64,000 nucleotides of DNA from Mesodorylaimus sp. YZB2_4 (GCA_030248295.1 JASANH010001409.1:372001-436000), one strand, 5' to 3'; counted from the first letter of the stretch, positions 42,783-54,302 are shown. Numbers and translations: made by a program. The notes: generated by a model from the sequence alone, not told the origin.

Positions 42783-45700
42783 ATGTCGAAGAAATTTGAT
42801 AAACTTTTAGGTAAGTATCTGAGACAAAATCAGAATTTTTATGCATTGTATTAGGAAATGTCATTTTAGAGAAAGCGACCGATGCTACGCTGGTCGAGGC
42901 CGATTGGGAAATGATTATGAATGCGGTTGATTGCGTTCGAAGTGGAGAAGTCCCGTAAGTTTGAGCATTAAAATTGATTTTAGGCTGTGTTTTCTGACTG
43001 TACAGTGTTAGTGTAGAGGACCGTCCAAAAAATGTCACTTCCTGGTAGACGACAAAGGCTAACTGTGTTAAACCACTGAAGATGGGTCCTCATTTTCTTG
43101 ATAGATAGATAGAGATTGTAAAATCACTCATCACGGTAAAAGAAATCTGATCGACGACTTTTTATTTTCCAGTCCAAAAGCCGCTTTGGCCTCGGTTCGT
43201 AAACGTTATCATGTCAACAATCCTCACGTATGTCATCACGCTTTGCTCGTTTTGGAAGCGCTAGTCAAAAATTGTGGGGATAAATTTCATCGGGAAGTGG
43301 CCACGAAGGAATGCATGGAAGATATGAAACATTTGGCCGCGGAGTCGTCGGAAAAGGTCAAAGAGAAAATCTTGGAACTGATCCAATGCTGGGCACACGC
43401 TTTTCGAGATAAACCCGAATACAAGATCGTCAAGGATACTCATGCTTTGATGAAATTAGAAGGTAAGTTTTCAAACAAGTTGCTAGAATATGTTTGAGTG
43501 TCATTCCCATTTTAGGATTTTCTTTCCCCGTCTTGCGCGAGGCCGATGCGATGTTTGCGGCGGAAGTGGCCCCGGAATGGGTCGATTCTGATACATGCTA
43601 TCGGTGCAAGGTGGCATTCTCCTTATTGAATCGCAAGGTAAGTCACTTGGGTACGATATGTCTTGAGGGGTCCGTCTCACCTTGGTGGCGTTGAAGTATT
43701 TGAGGAGACGGACTGACTTGGATGATTCTAAGAAATGGCTCCCGGTGCAGAACTCTTCCCTGGCAGCACAGTTCTGGGCATGTCTTTCACTGCTATTTCA
43801 GCACCACTGCCGTAATTGCGGTCAGATTTTCTGCGATAAATGTTCTGGTCGCTACATTCCGTTGCCGCATATCGGAATCGAGAAGGAGGTACGCGTATGC
43901 GAAACGTGTTTCGATAAAGTCTTGAAGAAGTAAGCGTTGAGATGATTTTTAAATTTCGAATCTTTCACGATCGATTTTCAGCAAACCGGCCGACCCAAAC
44001 GCGAGTAGCGGGAGTGGGAAGACGGAGGAGAAAGCATCAGAAAAGGAGTCTGGCGTTCGTGCGCGCTCTGTAAGTGACTATATTTCTAAGCTTCTAGTTT
44101 TTTCCAAAGTCATATGTGCTTAGGGATCTGAGAAGCCCGCGGACGAAGCTGCCCGCGAAGATGAAGAATTACAATTGGCGTTGGCAATCTCGCAGTCGGA
44201 AGCTGAGGAAAAAGAGCGTCAACGACAACGCGCTCTGGTGCACATGTACAACGGACCACCAGCCGGGCAAGAATCGAGCAACGTGACGAATGGACTGGGC
44301 TATAAGGGAGTCATGGACAACTCGTCGACATCGGCAACACCCCATGATCCAAATGATAACGAGTTGGCACGTTACCTGAATCGTGATTATTGGGAGCAAC
44401 GACGCGTTGAACAGAAGACTGGTATTTTGCGCCAATCTCCCACTCCGTCGGCACCGTCCTCGGATACCTCACCAATTTTGGGCACTGGCGACGATGGGAC
44501 GGGCTCAGGAGCTAATTCGAGCACTGGCGGAGCCGACGGTAATTTGGAGAATGGAGAGGCATTGAAAAATGGAAATACGAACGATTTGAATTTCGCCCAT
44601 TTTGCGCAGAATCTTCGCGCAACGGTGGACGTTTTCATAAATCGAATTCGCAGCGATCAAATGCGTGGACGTAGTATTTTGGGTGATAGTAATGTGCAAA
44701 CTATGTTCATGAGTTTGACGAACATGCATTCGCAATTGTTGAAACATTTGAACGAATTGGACGATCGTAGAGGTAAGATGACTTTGACTTTGGACATTTG
44801 CGGATGAGGCAATGTTCGTTTTCTAGGTTACTTTGAATCTCTCCAAGACAAGCTGGCTCAAATTCAGGACGCGCGCGAGGCCATCGAAGCATTGAGGGAC
44901 GAGCATGAACAACATCGGCGAGCTGAATTATTAGAATTGCAACGGCAACGTCAAGTTCAAATGTTTGCAAAATTGGGAGTGATGCGTCAGAAAAAGCACG
45001 AAATGTTGGAACAACAACGTTTGGTAGCATTGCAACGGATGGAAGAGGAGAGACGTCAGATGGAGATCCGTAAGCAGATGCAGTTGCAACAACAGGCGGC
45101 CATGATGGCTCGTTACAACGCCCCTGGATCGACTGCTGTGGTTGCACAGGGTCAGCAACCCGCTGCTCCTTATTATGCTGGTGGTCAGCAGCAACCTCAA
45201 TCGATGTACTACGGGCCTGGTGGTGTGCCGATGCCCAATCCTTACGACGTGAATCAAATGGCTGCGAATCTACCAGCGACAGGACCGCATCAACCCGCGG
45301 CGCAACCGTTACAACATCCGCAACAGCATCCGTCGCAACCAGCGTCAATGCCGCAACAGCAGTTTCCGAGTTATGGTTCTCAATATCAAAGTTACGGTCA
45401 GCCGCAGCCGCATTATCACCAGGCTACGACGGCGCCTGTCCCATCGACCTATCCAGCTCAGCAACAACCACCACCACCCGCACAACCACAGGCGCCAGGC
45501 CAGCACCAGCAGCAACCTGCTTCGTACTATCAAGCACCGTACAGTGGTCAGCACCAGGCGCCCACTGCCGTGGCGCCAGCGCAGTCTCAACCCACGCCAG
45601 CCGCTGCATATTATCCTGGCTCGCCGGCTCATGCTGCATCGATGGCGCTACAGCAGCAACCCGCATCAGTCGTGTACCCGGGTACGACTCCGGCAGGATA

Positions 45701-45869
45701 TCCGCCACCACAGGCCCCCCATCCGCAAGCCATGTCCATGCCTCAGTACGGACCGGCACCGACAGCCGTGTCCTACAGTGGTCAACCCCCGCCAGTGCCG
45801 CAGGGCAGCGTTTATCATCAACAGGCGCAACAGCCTATACCCGAAGCCCAACTGATCAGTTTCGATTAG
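42783..45869 (+). CDS. HGS: Hepatocyte growth factor-regulated tyrosine kinase substrate (Hrs), ESCRT-0
   Basis: Eight exons: 42783-42810, 42870-42954, 43173-43462, 43516-43637, 43802-43929, 43982-44069, 44124-44772, 44827-45869. They sum to 810 residues with consistent phases. N-terminal VHS domain (MSKKFDKLL, EADWEMIMNAVDCVRSGEV, ALLVLEALVKNCG), then a FYVE zinc finger with CYRCKVAF, HHCRNCGQIFCDKCSGR and VCETC. A ubiquitin-interacting motif follows (EDEELQLALAISQSEAEE), then a coiled coil (QDKLAQIQDAREAIEALRDE) and a Gln/Pro-rich tail. The last residues, EAQLISFD, are a clathrin box, as at the end of vertebrate Hrs. With STAM it forms ESCRT-0 on early endosomes, sorting ubiquitinated receptors. 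A polyadenylation signal lies at 46081. Confidence 0.96.
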
Positions 45870-46080
45870 GGTGATGGGTGGTTTGTACGTAAGGTAGGGA
45901 CGGGGTGCATTCATTTATATTCCTATTTTATTGACCCTAATAGCTCGAGTTCTCGTTTGGGTGTTCTGCAATTGGATTAACAGACGCCTTTTCTAGGCGG
46001 CCCTGCATCGAGACAGTTCTGACCTTTTTGATGTTCTTTCGCTTATTCGGTGTTTGAGATCATTTATTCTTGTCTATCCT

Positions 46081-46086
46081 AATAAA
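46081..46086 (+). terminator. Polyadenylation signal, probably of HGS
   Basis: AATAAA about 210 bp after the HGS stop and 115 bp before the next gene's start. Confidence 0.6.
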
Positions 46087-46201
46087 CGGTTTTGGTTTTA
46101 TGGTTGCATTTTGATGGGAATGGAGTTCCAGTGGCTGCTTGGCGAGAGGGAGGGCGCAGTCGGGCCTGATCACTGCTCGCTTCAGGCATTCGTGGCTGAC
46201 C

Positions 46202-47512
46202 ATGACGCTGGAACTGGTCGAGGACATGCTGGCCAGTTGCCAGCGGGGCGACCTGCAACGACTGCAGTTCCTGCTGAGTGTCGATTCGACGCTAGTGATC
46301 AGCTCGAACATGGACGGCATGACTTGCCTGCACGTCACCTGCCTGGCAGGAAATGAGATGCTGACTGACTACCTGCTGGAGAAAGGAGCTAATGTGAGAC
46401 TGGGGGTTTGATGAGTGGGCGCGGGTGTATGATGGAGTTGTAGGTGCATGCCAGGACTGTGGATGGCAGCACGCCACTGTGCGAGGCCGCGGCTGGCGGC
46501 TGGCCGAATTTGATATTGAAGTTGGTCAAGCGAGGGGCCTCGATCAACCCTCCCTGCCAGTTGGTGTCGCCATTGCACGAGGCTGCTGTGGCAGGTAAGC
46601 AATGGGCATGCTAGCAGTGTCGTCATTGGTTATTTCAGCCAGGGTTCGATTCCTTCTCGGGCCTCGCTCTTTGTGGTGTGGCTTGGAATCCCGGCCTCCT
46701 CTCAGTCTATTTCTTGGGGACAGTGTCCTAATCAGCAGCAGCGCTTGGCACTGTTTTTAGGCAGGACCGAGTGTTGTCGACTGCTGATCAGCTTGGGTGC
46801 AAATCTGAACAAATCTGATTGCTGGTATGGCACGCCGCTGCACGCTGCGGTGCATCGAGGGCATGTTCGAACGGCCAAGGCCCTGCTGGACGCGGGTAAG
46901 TCGGATACATGCAACTGACTTGCATATGGCACTTGCAATCTGGTCAGGGCATTCCAAGAACTAAAGCTGGTTTGGGCGTGTGGACTTAAACTGGCTGCCT
47001 CAGATTCAAAAATGGCACACTCTTGCTCAGGGAGAATTAGTTTCAGATATAGGTCCTCCTTGTTTAGGTGGTGAATTGTAAAATTTGGTTTCAGACTTGT
47101 CTGAAAACCGTGGTTAGCTTTTGTATGCGTGCTTGTTCTAGGTGCCAACGTCAACGCCAAGAAAATTCATGCCACTCCCCTTCACTACGCTTGCGAGCGG
47201 GGCAACTTGGCCATGATCGTCCTGCTGCTAATGTACGGTGCGGACGTGTATTGTTTGAACAACAATGAGCGACGTCCGAGTGGCCTCTTACCCAATGATC
47301 ACCCGGCCAGAGGACTGCTTATACGCTTTGAAAAGCAGCCCCGGTCTTTGGCATTCCTGTGCAGAAGAACTGCTTTGGAGAGCAATAGGGCGAGACAGGA
47401 CGAAGGCAAACTGGAGGCTTATTTGAATGGGGTGAACTACCCCAGTCTCCTGGTACAGTTCCTGATGCACGCTGATACAGAGGAACTGATCGATCGGTTG
47501 ATGAATGCCTAG
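46202..47512 (+). CDS. Ankyrin repeat and SOCS box protein (ASB family)
   Basis: Exons 46202-46393, 46444-46594, 46761-46895 and 47142-47512 join in frame for 282 residues. Ankyrin repeats: DGMTCLHVTCLAGNEMLTDY, DGSTPLCEAAAGG, SPLHEAAVAG, YGTPLHAAVHRGHVRTAKAL, ATPLHYACERGNLAMIVLLL. A C-terminal PRSLAFLCRRTALE segment matches the start of a SOCS box. ASB proteins link Elongin B/C and Cullin5 to a substrate held by the ankyrin repeats. Closest in layout to the short ASBs (ASB11/13-like); the exact orthologue was not determined. The ATG at 46202 is the first in this frame. Exon 3 and the start of exon 4 recur in broken form at 50210-50770. Confidence 0.85.
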
Positions 47513-48900
47513 GGTGGACTTGTACATGATGACGGTCCTGTCGGGTGGGAAGACTGTATTCTGGGCATGGGCATGTGTATATCTACTGTATTTGCACTTT
47601 GTGTATGTTAGTATGACTCGGCGACACTGTATGTATTTCTCTGTACTGTAGGCCAGGTATGAAAACTGTTCACTATCTGCACGTGCTGTCCAAACTCTGC
47701 ACTATTTTCTGATTTATCTACCCTACACATCACTTCGAATCCATACCTGTGCACGACATGCATTGTAGCAGTTGTTTAAGTGTAAAGTTCTTTGCAAGAA
47801 TGTTGTTGCCACTTGCGAATAGTCCCCTCCGCCCCTTTTCCGCCATTGTTAATCATCACCCTGAATTCTAACTTGGTAGTGCCAAGTACAATTCCGAGAT
47901 CGAGCGGTTGTGTAGAAAATCCACTGAGCTCCACACAAGATCGCCAATGGCCACTTTCTTCAACAGGGGTCTACTACAGCAACAGCGGGGATCAGTGCGT
48001 ACAGTGAGGGTGGGCTTGCGGGCTGGTCAAGGTGTATGCATGCAGGAATGCCCTCAACCACGCCAGTGCAGCGTAGCATCAGTGTTGCAGCTGTCAGATT
48101 TGTGCAGTCCGTGCTGGCGTAGCTCGATCTCAAACACACTCCAACCAGGCTACAGGCTTCGATGTGAAGGTATAGCTTCTCAGATCAATGGCGCGCTTGT
48201 GAGCAGTGATCGGGTATCAGAGCGTCTCGCAAGGCGTCTATGCCGAAACGAGCTGTCAATAGGCCGAGCGACAACAGATCCTCGACCAATCTTCAATGCA
48301 CGTACGAGTGATATTCGTGAAGACGTGATCCTTTCTACTGCAGCACCCCTAATTAGACGGCCCCGTTCCGAGCAGGTAAGCCATGCTCAGCCTGGAGTGC
48401 GTGTAAGGCGACGGAGGTGGTCAGGCTGGGCTGTTCAGATGGATAGCACGTCGGTGTGAATCGCCGAGAACGTTGTCGTGGGGGCGACTCATGTCTTCTG
48501 TCACAGTGGGGACTCAAGGGCCGCGGTTGCCGTTATATGATGTAGTCTTTGGCATCTCGTAAAAGAAAAGAGGAACAAAAAGGCAAGTTGTGATTCGGTA
48601 TCGAACGGGACTCGTACGGCTGTGATCATCAAAGTCTCTAATCGTAAGCTATTTTTGCGCGATTACTCTGTGTAAGGTGAGGACAATGCAGAAAAATCTA
48701 GAGCAGCCCAGATTGACTGTGCCTGATTTCTTGACTTTTTAGTTAATTGATTTTGGCTGATAGTCGTAGCGACTGATCGAATGTTGTTTGCACAGATTTA
48801 TTACAAGCAGGGTTGGCACAAGGTCAACTTAATCATTGTCAAGTCTGCCTGAGGAAGTGCGGGTTTTATCACATTTGCCGTTTATTTGACTTGCTAACAC
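47513..48900. other. ASB downstream region; one doubtful open frame
   Basis: An arginine-rich plus-strand frame from a Met at 47947 to 48459 (170 codons) has no recognised domain and I would not count it as a gene. Parts of 48380-48840 recur at 51330-51440 and 53150-53330, as part of the local tandem duplication. Confidence 0.35.
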
Positions 48901-49088
48901 GCATCTGTTTTAGAGGCTGCCTGTTTGAAATCATCGATGTTTTGGCATCAAGCTGTCACTGAACATTCACGACTGCATGACCTACAGTATATTCTTTATT
49001 TTCTTGACGTGCTCGAAATCGGACACTCAGCTATCAGCCAATGGTTCTCTCATTACTTTTCAGATAAACCTCCCGCATGTCTTGACCA

Positions 49089-49776
49089 TCAGCGTAGCGT
49101 TTTGAGTGTTCTGAGTGTCCTCTGCACTGGCTTGATGACTGTGTTCCAGTTGTCCTCGAGGTGGTCGATGGCAGTTTGGTATGCTTCTTGCACTATGTCC
49201 CAGACACCGAGATTAAGAATCTCAGTCTGAGTCAGCGAGCGACGGCGTCCATTGCGTCCACGTCCACGTCCACGTCCGCGTCCACTTCCAAGTCCACTTC
49301 CACGTCCACTTCCACGTCCACTTCCACGTCCACTTCCACGTCCACTTCCACGTCCCCCACCAGAGTAGCGAGAACCTCCTTGACGCTCACCACTTCCGCT
49401 GCTACTGGCACTGCTACTGCCACCACCGCCACCTCCACCGCCATTACCGCCGCCACCGCCACCACCGCCGCCGCCGCCGCCACCACCCCATCCTCCCCAT
49501 CTTCCTCCGCCGCATCTGAGCCACTTGATAATTCCCGCCTTGTCATCAAGACTTTCAGACACTTTCTCCGCAGCTTGGTTGACATCCTTCTCAATCACTT
49601 TTTCGTCCACATTGGTCACCTCACTGACAGTCTTCAATGCACGGTGCAGGTCGAACGCCTGAAACAACCATGTCATGGTCATGGCCCCTTGCATTCTGTA
49701 GGAGCCTTTGAGAGCTTACCTGTACATAGACGAATGCCAAGGCAAGTACAATAAACACCTTGTAGCCGCGTTCCAT
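49089..49776 (-). CDS. Secreted glycine-rich protein 1
   Basis: Exon 1 (49776-49720) encodes a signal peptide (MERGYKVFIVLALAFVYVQ). Exon 2 runs 49658-49089. The 208-residue product has three parts: a conserved helical N-terminal region (ALKTVSEVTNVDEKVIEKDV, ESLDDKAGIIKWLRCGGG), a long Gly/Ser then (SGRG)n region, and a conserved C-terminal helix (NLGVWDIVQEAYQTAIDHLE, then KPVQRTLRTLKTLR). The Arg-Gly part is a 12-bp tandem repeat at about 49258-49360. No known family is recognised. Architecture resembles secreted structural, adhesive or basic antimicrobial proteins, but no function can be claimed. A paralogue at 53749-54302 keeps both ends and differs mainly in the middle. Confidence 0.75.
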
Positions 49777-50205
49777 CTTCTATGTCCACCAGCACACTAT
49801 GCCGATGGCAGAATACAGCTAGCTTATATCTTAAATTCGCAGTATAATTGCGGGAACAGGTCTTAATTGGAATTGTAAATACGGAATATGGGGCTTCTAA
49901 ATCCACTAACGCGATACCTGTTATGATTTGACAGGTTATGGCTAGGCCCAGCTATGCATATTTTATACAAGATAATGTGTATTCAGGGAAGCAATGGGCA
50001 GCTTGCTGACGTAAGCTGGTGTCCTCAACAGATCGTCCGATGCTATGAAATGCATGACTTCTTTTTCTGATTAACTTGTAGTTTTAAATTTATTCAAACA
50101 GTTTTTCTGCAAATTTGTTTTGTCCTATTTGTTTTTCCTCTTTGTCGCACAAGGAAGAAAACCCTTGCGCCTAGCACACCAGGCCAATGGCTGGGTGGCT
50201 TTCGG
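49777..50205. other. Upstream flank of glycine-rich gene 1
   Basis: Homologous to 54303-54640, so the promoter region was duplicated with the gene. No further gene seen. Confidence 0.5.
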
Positions 50206-50209
50206 TGGT

Positions 50210-50770
50210 TTGTGATCGTGGCGCTATCTCGATGTGTGTGCTCTATGGGGGGCGTCGTCCTGATCAGCACCCATGTTCGACAGTATTTTAGGCCAGGCTG
50301 ACGACGATTGCTGTCGATTGCTTATCATTAGGTGCAAATCTGAACAAATCTGATTTGGGTATGAGACGCCGTCGCTCACTGCGGTGCATCGAGGGCATGT
50401 TCGAACGGCCAAGGCTTTGTTCGACGCGGGTGAATAGGACCATGGGTTATGATATCATGTCCGCATTCATTTTACTGGGACTATATTTTTCTTATCCTGT
50501 GCAGGTTTTGCGGCACTCACAATCTGGTGAGGGCATTATGCCGGGATAAAATTAATTGGGTCTGGCGTGTAGCCACCTCAGAGGTGTCACAGTCTTGTGC
50601 AGGGTGTGAAATCGCTTACGATTAGATGTAGGTTCTCGTTGGTTAGGGGTGGGTGGATTGTAAAAATATGGTTTCAGCCACTGAATCCTTGTCTGAAATG
50701 GTTAGCCCTGCATGCGTGCTTTTTCTAGGTGCCAACGTCAACGCCAACGCAATGTGTGAAAATTCATGCA
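50210..50770 (+). pseudogene. ASB ankyrin gene fragment (broken copy)
   Basis: 50225-50440 matches ASB exon 3 with flanks (GGTGCAAATCTGAACAAATC; CGGTGCATCGAGGGCATGTT). 50640-50765 matches the intron 3 / exon 4 start (GTGCCAACGTCAACGCCAA). The frame is broken and the rest of the gene is absent. Confidence 0.8.
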
Positions 50771-51525
50771 GTGCGGCAGTGGGGACCAGTGCTCGCAGTA
50801 TACTGCCTAGATATGAAAATTTGAGAGCCTAAACCAAAAATTTTTTTGTCTTCCCCAGACACGGTGGTTTACATTGGCTGCGGTTGCTGCGTCCACCCAT
50901 CAAATTGAGCAATCCAGAGACGCCGCATAACTTGTTGGCTTGGTTCACATTAAAACTGTAGAAGGATAGGTTTGCAACCAATCAGCTTGCCCGGTGAAGT
51001 CTGCGGTTGATGCAGATAGCTGTACATTCACATTGCTGATATGGGTAGATTGAGGTACCCGTCAGAGACGGTTTACGAGTGGTCGTTGAGGAAAGAGACG
51101 GCCAAATTTTAAACATGAAATAGACTCCTAGATTTTTTAAACTATCACAGTCGAAAAGTTTTAGATCATCCAGAGTACTTGTTCTCACAGCGGCTGGAAA
51201 TGACTTGAGGTTGGTTTTGGGGCTCGTTGGTTCTTTCAGTAAAGTGCCTCGCTGTATACGCGTAGTCGTGCTTACAGTACCTGTGGATGGCAACATCGGA
51301 AGCACGACGGGCATGCTTTCATAGGTAAGCCGTGATCAATCTGGACTGAGTGTAAGACGACGGAAGTAGTGTTTCAGACTGGGCTCCTCACAGATTACAC
51401 GTGTTGTAGTGCCGACTCATGTCTTCACACAGTGCGGGGCACAAGTCGGGCGTGAACTTATGGGCGGGCAGCCCATCTCGATGTGATCGTAGAGTGCGGG
51501 TGGCGCCAGCTGATGTAGTGTAACC
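50771..51525. other. No recognisable gene
   Basis: Partly homologous to 48370-48540 around 51328-51440. Otherwise nothing recognisable. Confidence 0.4.
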
Positions 51526-51690
51526 AAGCCCGGCAGGCGTAGGAGGGAGGTGGCCGACCGAAGTCGGCGGGACAAAAACTCCGACTGTACCAGGCAAGTC
51601 TTCCAACTAAACCTGCGGCTGAAACATCAACCGGGTTGATGTCTCAGCCGCAGGTATAGTCGCAATCGATCTCCCCTGGCTAGGAAACAT
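51526..51690 (+). mobile_element. MITE-like element with internal palindrome
   Basis: Left end GTAACCAAGCCCGGCAGGCG starts near 51526. From 51612 to 51654 the sequence folds back on itself: a 21-base arm starting CCTGCGGCTGAAACATC, one spacer base, and its reverse complement with a single mismatch. This looks like two left halves of the element joined head to head. Confidence 0.75.
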
Positions 51691-51702
51691 CAGCCCGGTT
51701 TT

Positions 51703-51880
51703 TTAAAAAATTTTTATGGGTTGGGGCATGTGCCACCCCCCTCACCAGCTCCCCACAGGACTTCCAACCCGTTTTGCTTAAAGCCAGCCAGCAATTATGA
51801 TATGATACGCGAGGCTGTGAGATGACCAGCTCTCACGGCAGCTCCCCTCTGCGTGTCTTCACTAGGAGCTTCATGTTCAT
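51703..51880 (+). repeat. Dispersed repeat R4, copy 1
   Basis: Shares CAACCCGTTTTGCTTAAAGC, ATTATGATATGATACGC and CACTAGGAGC with 52390-52545; the partners lie about 690 bp apart. Confidence 0.65.
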
Positions 51881-51954
51881 GTTCCTGTTTTACCACATCA
51901 CCAAACGCTTATGCGCACTCGAGGGTGAAGGGACACATTTTGCACGAAATGATT

Positions 51955-52041
51955 TACCGGCCCGCGAGTTGAACACTCGCCCGTAACTGCATACCTGGCG
52001 TGAGAGGCAGACGCCTAACCCACCAGGCCACGAGGCCGGTA
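51955..52041 (-). repeat. tRNA-like sequence, copy 1
   Basis: On the minus strand the ends pair as an 8-bp stem (TACCGGCC with GGCCGGTA). An A-box-like TGGCCTGGTGGG, a CCTCTCACG anticodon-loop-like part and a B-box-like GTTCAACTC follow at roughly tRNA spacing. The T-arm and anticodon stems do not fold properly, so I take it as a tRNA pseudogene or SINE head, not a working tRNA. An almost identical copy is at 53483-53569. Confidence 0.45.
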
Positions 52042-52149
52042 AACCTCCTCACGAGGGCATCCTGCGCCAGGAATTTAGGCGGCTCAGTAAGTGAATCACA
52101 ATTTTTTGAGTGGCACACAATTTTTCGGTCTTCTGCTTTATAAACTCCT

Positions 52150-52300
52150 GTGTGTATCCAGGCGCCCAAGGCGAGTGGGAGAGAGTAATCGATCTCTTCT
52201 GGCTGGAAAACATCAATCCGACGGGGTTGATGTTTCAGCCGCAGGTATACTGTATGTAGTCGCGAACCACATTCTCTCCTGCGTCTGCCAGGCTTGATTA
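52150..52300 (-). mobile_element. MITE-like element
   Basis: Contains GGTTGATGTTTCAGCCGCAG and CATTCTCTCCTGCGTCTGCC, then CAGGCTTGATTACG at its right edge. Confidence 0.65.
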
Positions 52301-52389
52301 CGATGGGTGGATTTTCAGAAGTGGATCCGTACTGGCCATGGGATGGTTTAGGCACCAATGGGGGAACGCCAGGTTAGGCTATTGGCTGA

Positions 52390-52680
52390 CAAGCTTTTTT
52401 CATTTTAATTTTTGTGGGTTCGGCCCTGTGCCGCCCCAGTTCCCAGGGACTTTCAACCCGTTTTGGCTATAGCAGTCGTGATATGATGAGCGACCAGCTC
52501 TCCCGGCAGCGTGTCTCCACTAGGAGCACTGCCACACGAGGGCATCCTGTGCCATTCAAGGATGATACTGGGCGAGAAGGGAGGGACCTTCCCGACTGGT
52601 GTTTAAGGACAAGCTTCCTGATCTCTACTCGTTCGACGTCCACCACTGGACGGTACCGCTTGAGTCGCCCATAGCCAGGT
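52390..52680 (+). repeat. Dispersed repeat R4, copy 2, with extension
   Basis: 52390-52545 matches copy 1. 52560-52680 (GTGTTTAAGGACAAGCTTCC, CTCGTTCGACGTCCACCACT) is related to 61685-61790, so the family is longer than either copy alone shows. Confidence 0.55.
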
Positions 52681-52689
52681 GTGCAAGGC

Positions 52690-52880
52690 GCGACAGACTT
52701 ACTAACCTGCCGTCCTCAGTCGGAACAGAACTGCGGCCTCCTGGCATGGTTGCTGGCCCAGGCAAAGCGGGACCAACGCCTTCGCCAACTAAGCCACCGC
52801 GGCTCTTACATCGAGCCGGTTGATGTAGATCGATGACTCTCCCACTCGCCATGTCCTACCAGGCACGAGGGTTACAGCAG
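52690..52880 (+). mobile_element. MITE-like element, diverged
   Basis: Carries AGCCGGTTGATGTAGATCGA, CTCCCACTCGCCATGTCCTA and the right end CAGGCACGAGGGTTACA. Confidence 0.6.
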
Positions 52881-52898
52881 TCTTTGTGAGTGCTCCCG

Positions 52899-53216
52899 AT
52901 TTTGGCTTGCACGAGTATTTGGCCCTAACGGTTGGGTTTCTATCATGTCCTCCAGACAGAAGCGGAAAGAATTACTGCTTTTGGAAAGAAAGTGGCACTC
53001 GATCGTGAAGAAGCGAATAGTATGGGGGAGAGACAGTATATCCTGAAAGAAAGCAGGGAGAGCAAGGCTAGAAGTGATTCTGCATTAAATGAGGCTCGTA
53101 TAAAGGGTGTCATAATTTGTGTCTTCAAGCTCTTTCTGCAGGACTATTGTGTTTTAGATGAAGACAATGCGGAAAAATCTGAAGCGATGCCTAGATCGAC
53201 TGTTCCTAGTTTCTGA
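52899..53216 (+). other. Uncertain coding fragment
   Basis: A 94-codon open frame ending at 53216 has helical, charged composition (EEANSMGERQYILKESRESK) unlike the repeats nearby, but no Met near its start, no splice partner and no known domain. Its 3' part matches 48680-48760, so it lies in the duplicated block. Not called as a gene. Confidence 0.25.
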
Positions 53217-53482
53217 ATTATTGCGTCAATTTTGGTCGCTGGCCGTAGTGGCTGATCCGTCATTGTTTGCCCAGATTTATCGTTAGAATACTTGGCACCA
53301 GCTCAGACCAATCGCTGACTAGGCTATGTGAGTAGTGGCTCTGGAAACCGCGGGTGATGCTGCCTAGAACTCGCTTGATTTAGTGCCAACGTGCATTTTG
53401 ATTATGTTTTTCATGTTTTACCACATCACCAAACGCTTATGCGCACTCGAGGGTGAAGGGACACATTTTACACGAAATGATT

Positions 53483-53569
53483 TACCGGCCCGCGAGTTGA
53501 ACACTCGCCCGTAACTGCATACCTGGCGTGAGAGGCAGACGCCTAACCCACCAGGCCACGAGGCAGGTA
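53483..53569 (-). repeat. tRNA-like sequence, copy 2
   Basis: The surrounding 53413-53575 is nearly identical to 51883-52045, including the tRNA-like part (one base differs in the terminal stem: AGGCAGGTAA against AGGCCGGTAA). A recent copy event. Confidence 0.5.
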
Positions 53570-53748
53570 AACTGTCTTTGACTGCCCGTTCGACAGCATC
53601 GATGGCTCGGCATCAGCTACTGTCACTAAACAGTTACGACTGTACGACCATAACATTTACTAAATGTGCGAGCAACCACACATTCAGTCATCAGCTAATG
53701 TCACTCGCATTACTTATCAGAAAACCCTTCATATGTATATCGAGAGCA

Positions 53749-54302
53749 CTAGTGCAGCGTTTTGAGTGTTCTGAGTGTCCTCTGCACTGGCTTGACGACT
53801 GTGTTCCAGTTGTCCTCGAGGTGGTCGATGGCAGTTTGGTACGCTTCTTCAACTATGTCCCAGACGCCGAGATTAAGAATCTCAGTCTGAGTCAGTGAAC
53901 GACGGCGTCCACCACGGCCACGCCCACGTCGGCCACCAGAGAAACGAGAACCTCCTCGACGTTCGCCACTTCCGCTGCTACCGCCACCACCGCCGCCGCC
54001 GCCTCCACCGCCGCCACAGCATCCGCATCTGAGCCACTTAATAATGCCCGCCTTGTCGTCAAGACTTTCAGACACTTTCTCCGCAGCTTGGTTGACATCC
54101 TTCTCAATCACTTTTTCGTCCACGTTGGTCACGTCACTGACAGTCTTCAATGCACGGTGCAGATCGAAAGCCTAAAACACCCATGGTATCGTAAAGAACC
54201 AGTCATGGCCCCCGGCACTGTGCGCGGGTGCCTTTAAGAGCTTACCTGTCCACAGACGAATGCCAAGGCAAGAACGATAAAAACCTTGTAGCAACCTTCC
54301 AT
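53749..54302 (-). CDS. Secreted glycine-rich protein 2
   Basis: Exon 1 (54302-54246) encodes a signal peptide (MEGCYKVFIVLALAFVCGQ) and exon 2 runs 54171-53749, giving 159 residues. The N-terminal helix (NVDEKVIEKDVNQAAEKVSE) and the C-terminal helix (NLGVWDIVEEAYQTAIDHLE) are nearly identical to those of the paralogue at 49089-49776. The glycine/arginine middle is about 50 residues shorter because the SGRG repeat array is absent. Product location is extracellular by its leader; the function is unknown. The two genes sit in the same orientation in a tandem duplication of about 4.5 kb. Confidence 0.75.

Noticed and set aside
47908-48459. 183-codon arginine-rich frame
   Set aside because: No Met at its start, no domain, and the homologous region near 51330 does not preserve a frame.
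49258-49360. Regular 12-bp repeats, CRISPR-like at first sight
   Set aside because: No spacers; the repeats are contiguous coding units for an SGRG array in an animal gene.
49161-49754. 197-codon Ser/Thr-rich plus-strand frame
   Set aside because: It is the antisense of the glycine/arginine-rich exon. The minus strand has a signal peptide, an intron and a conserved paralogue.
51955-52041. Functional tRNA gene
   Set aside because: The acceptor ends pair and the boxes are present, but the anticodon and T stems do not form properly and the copy at 53483 has a mismatch in the acceptor stem.
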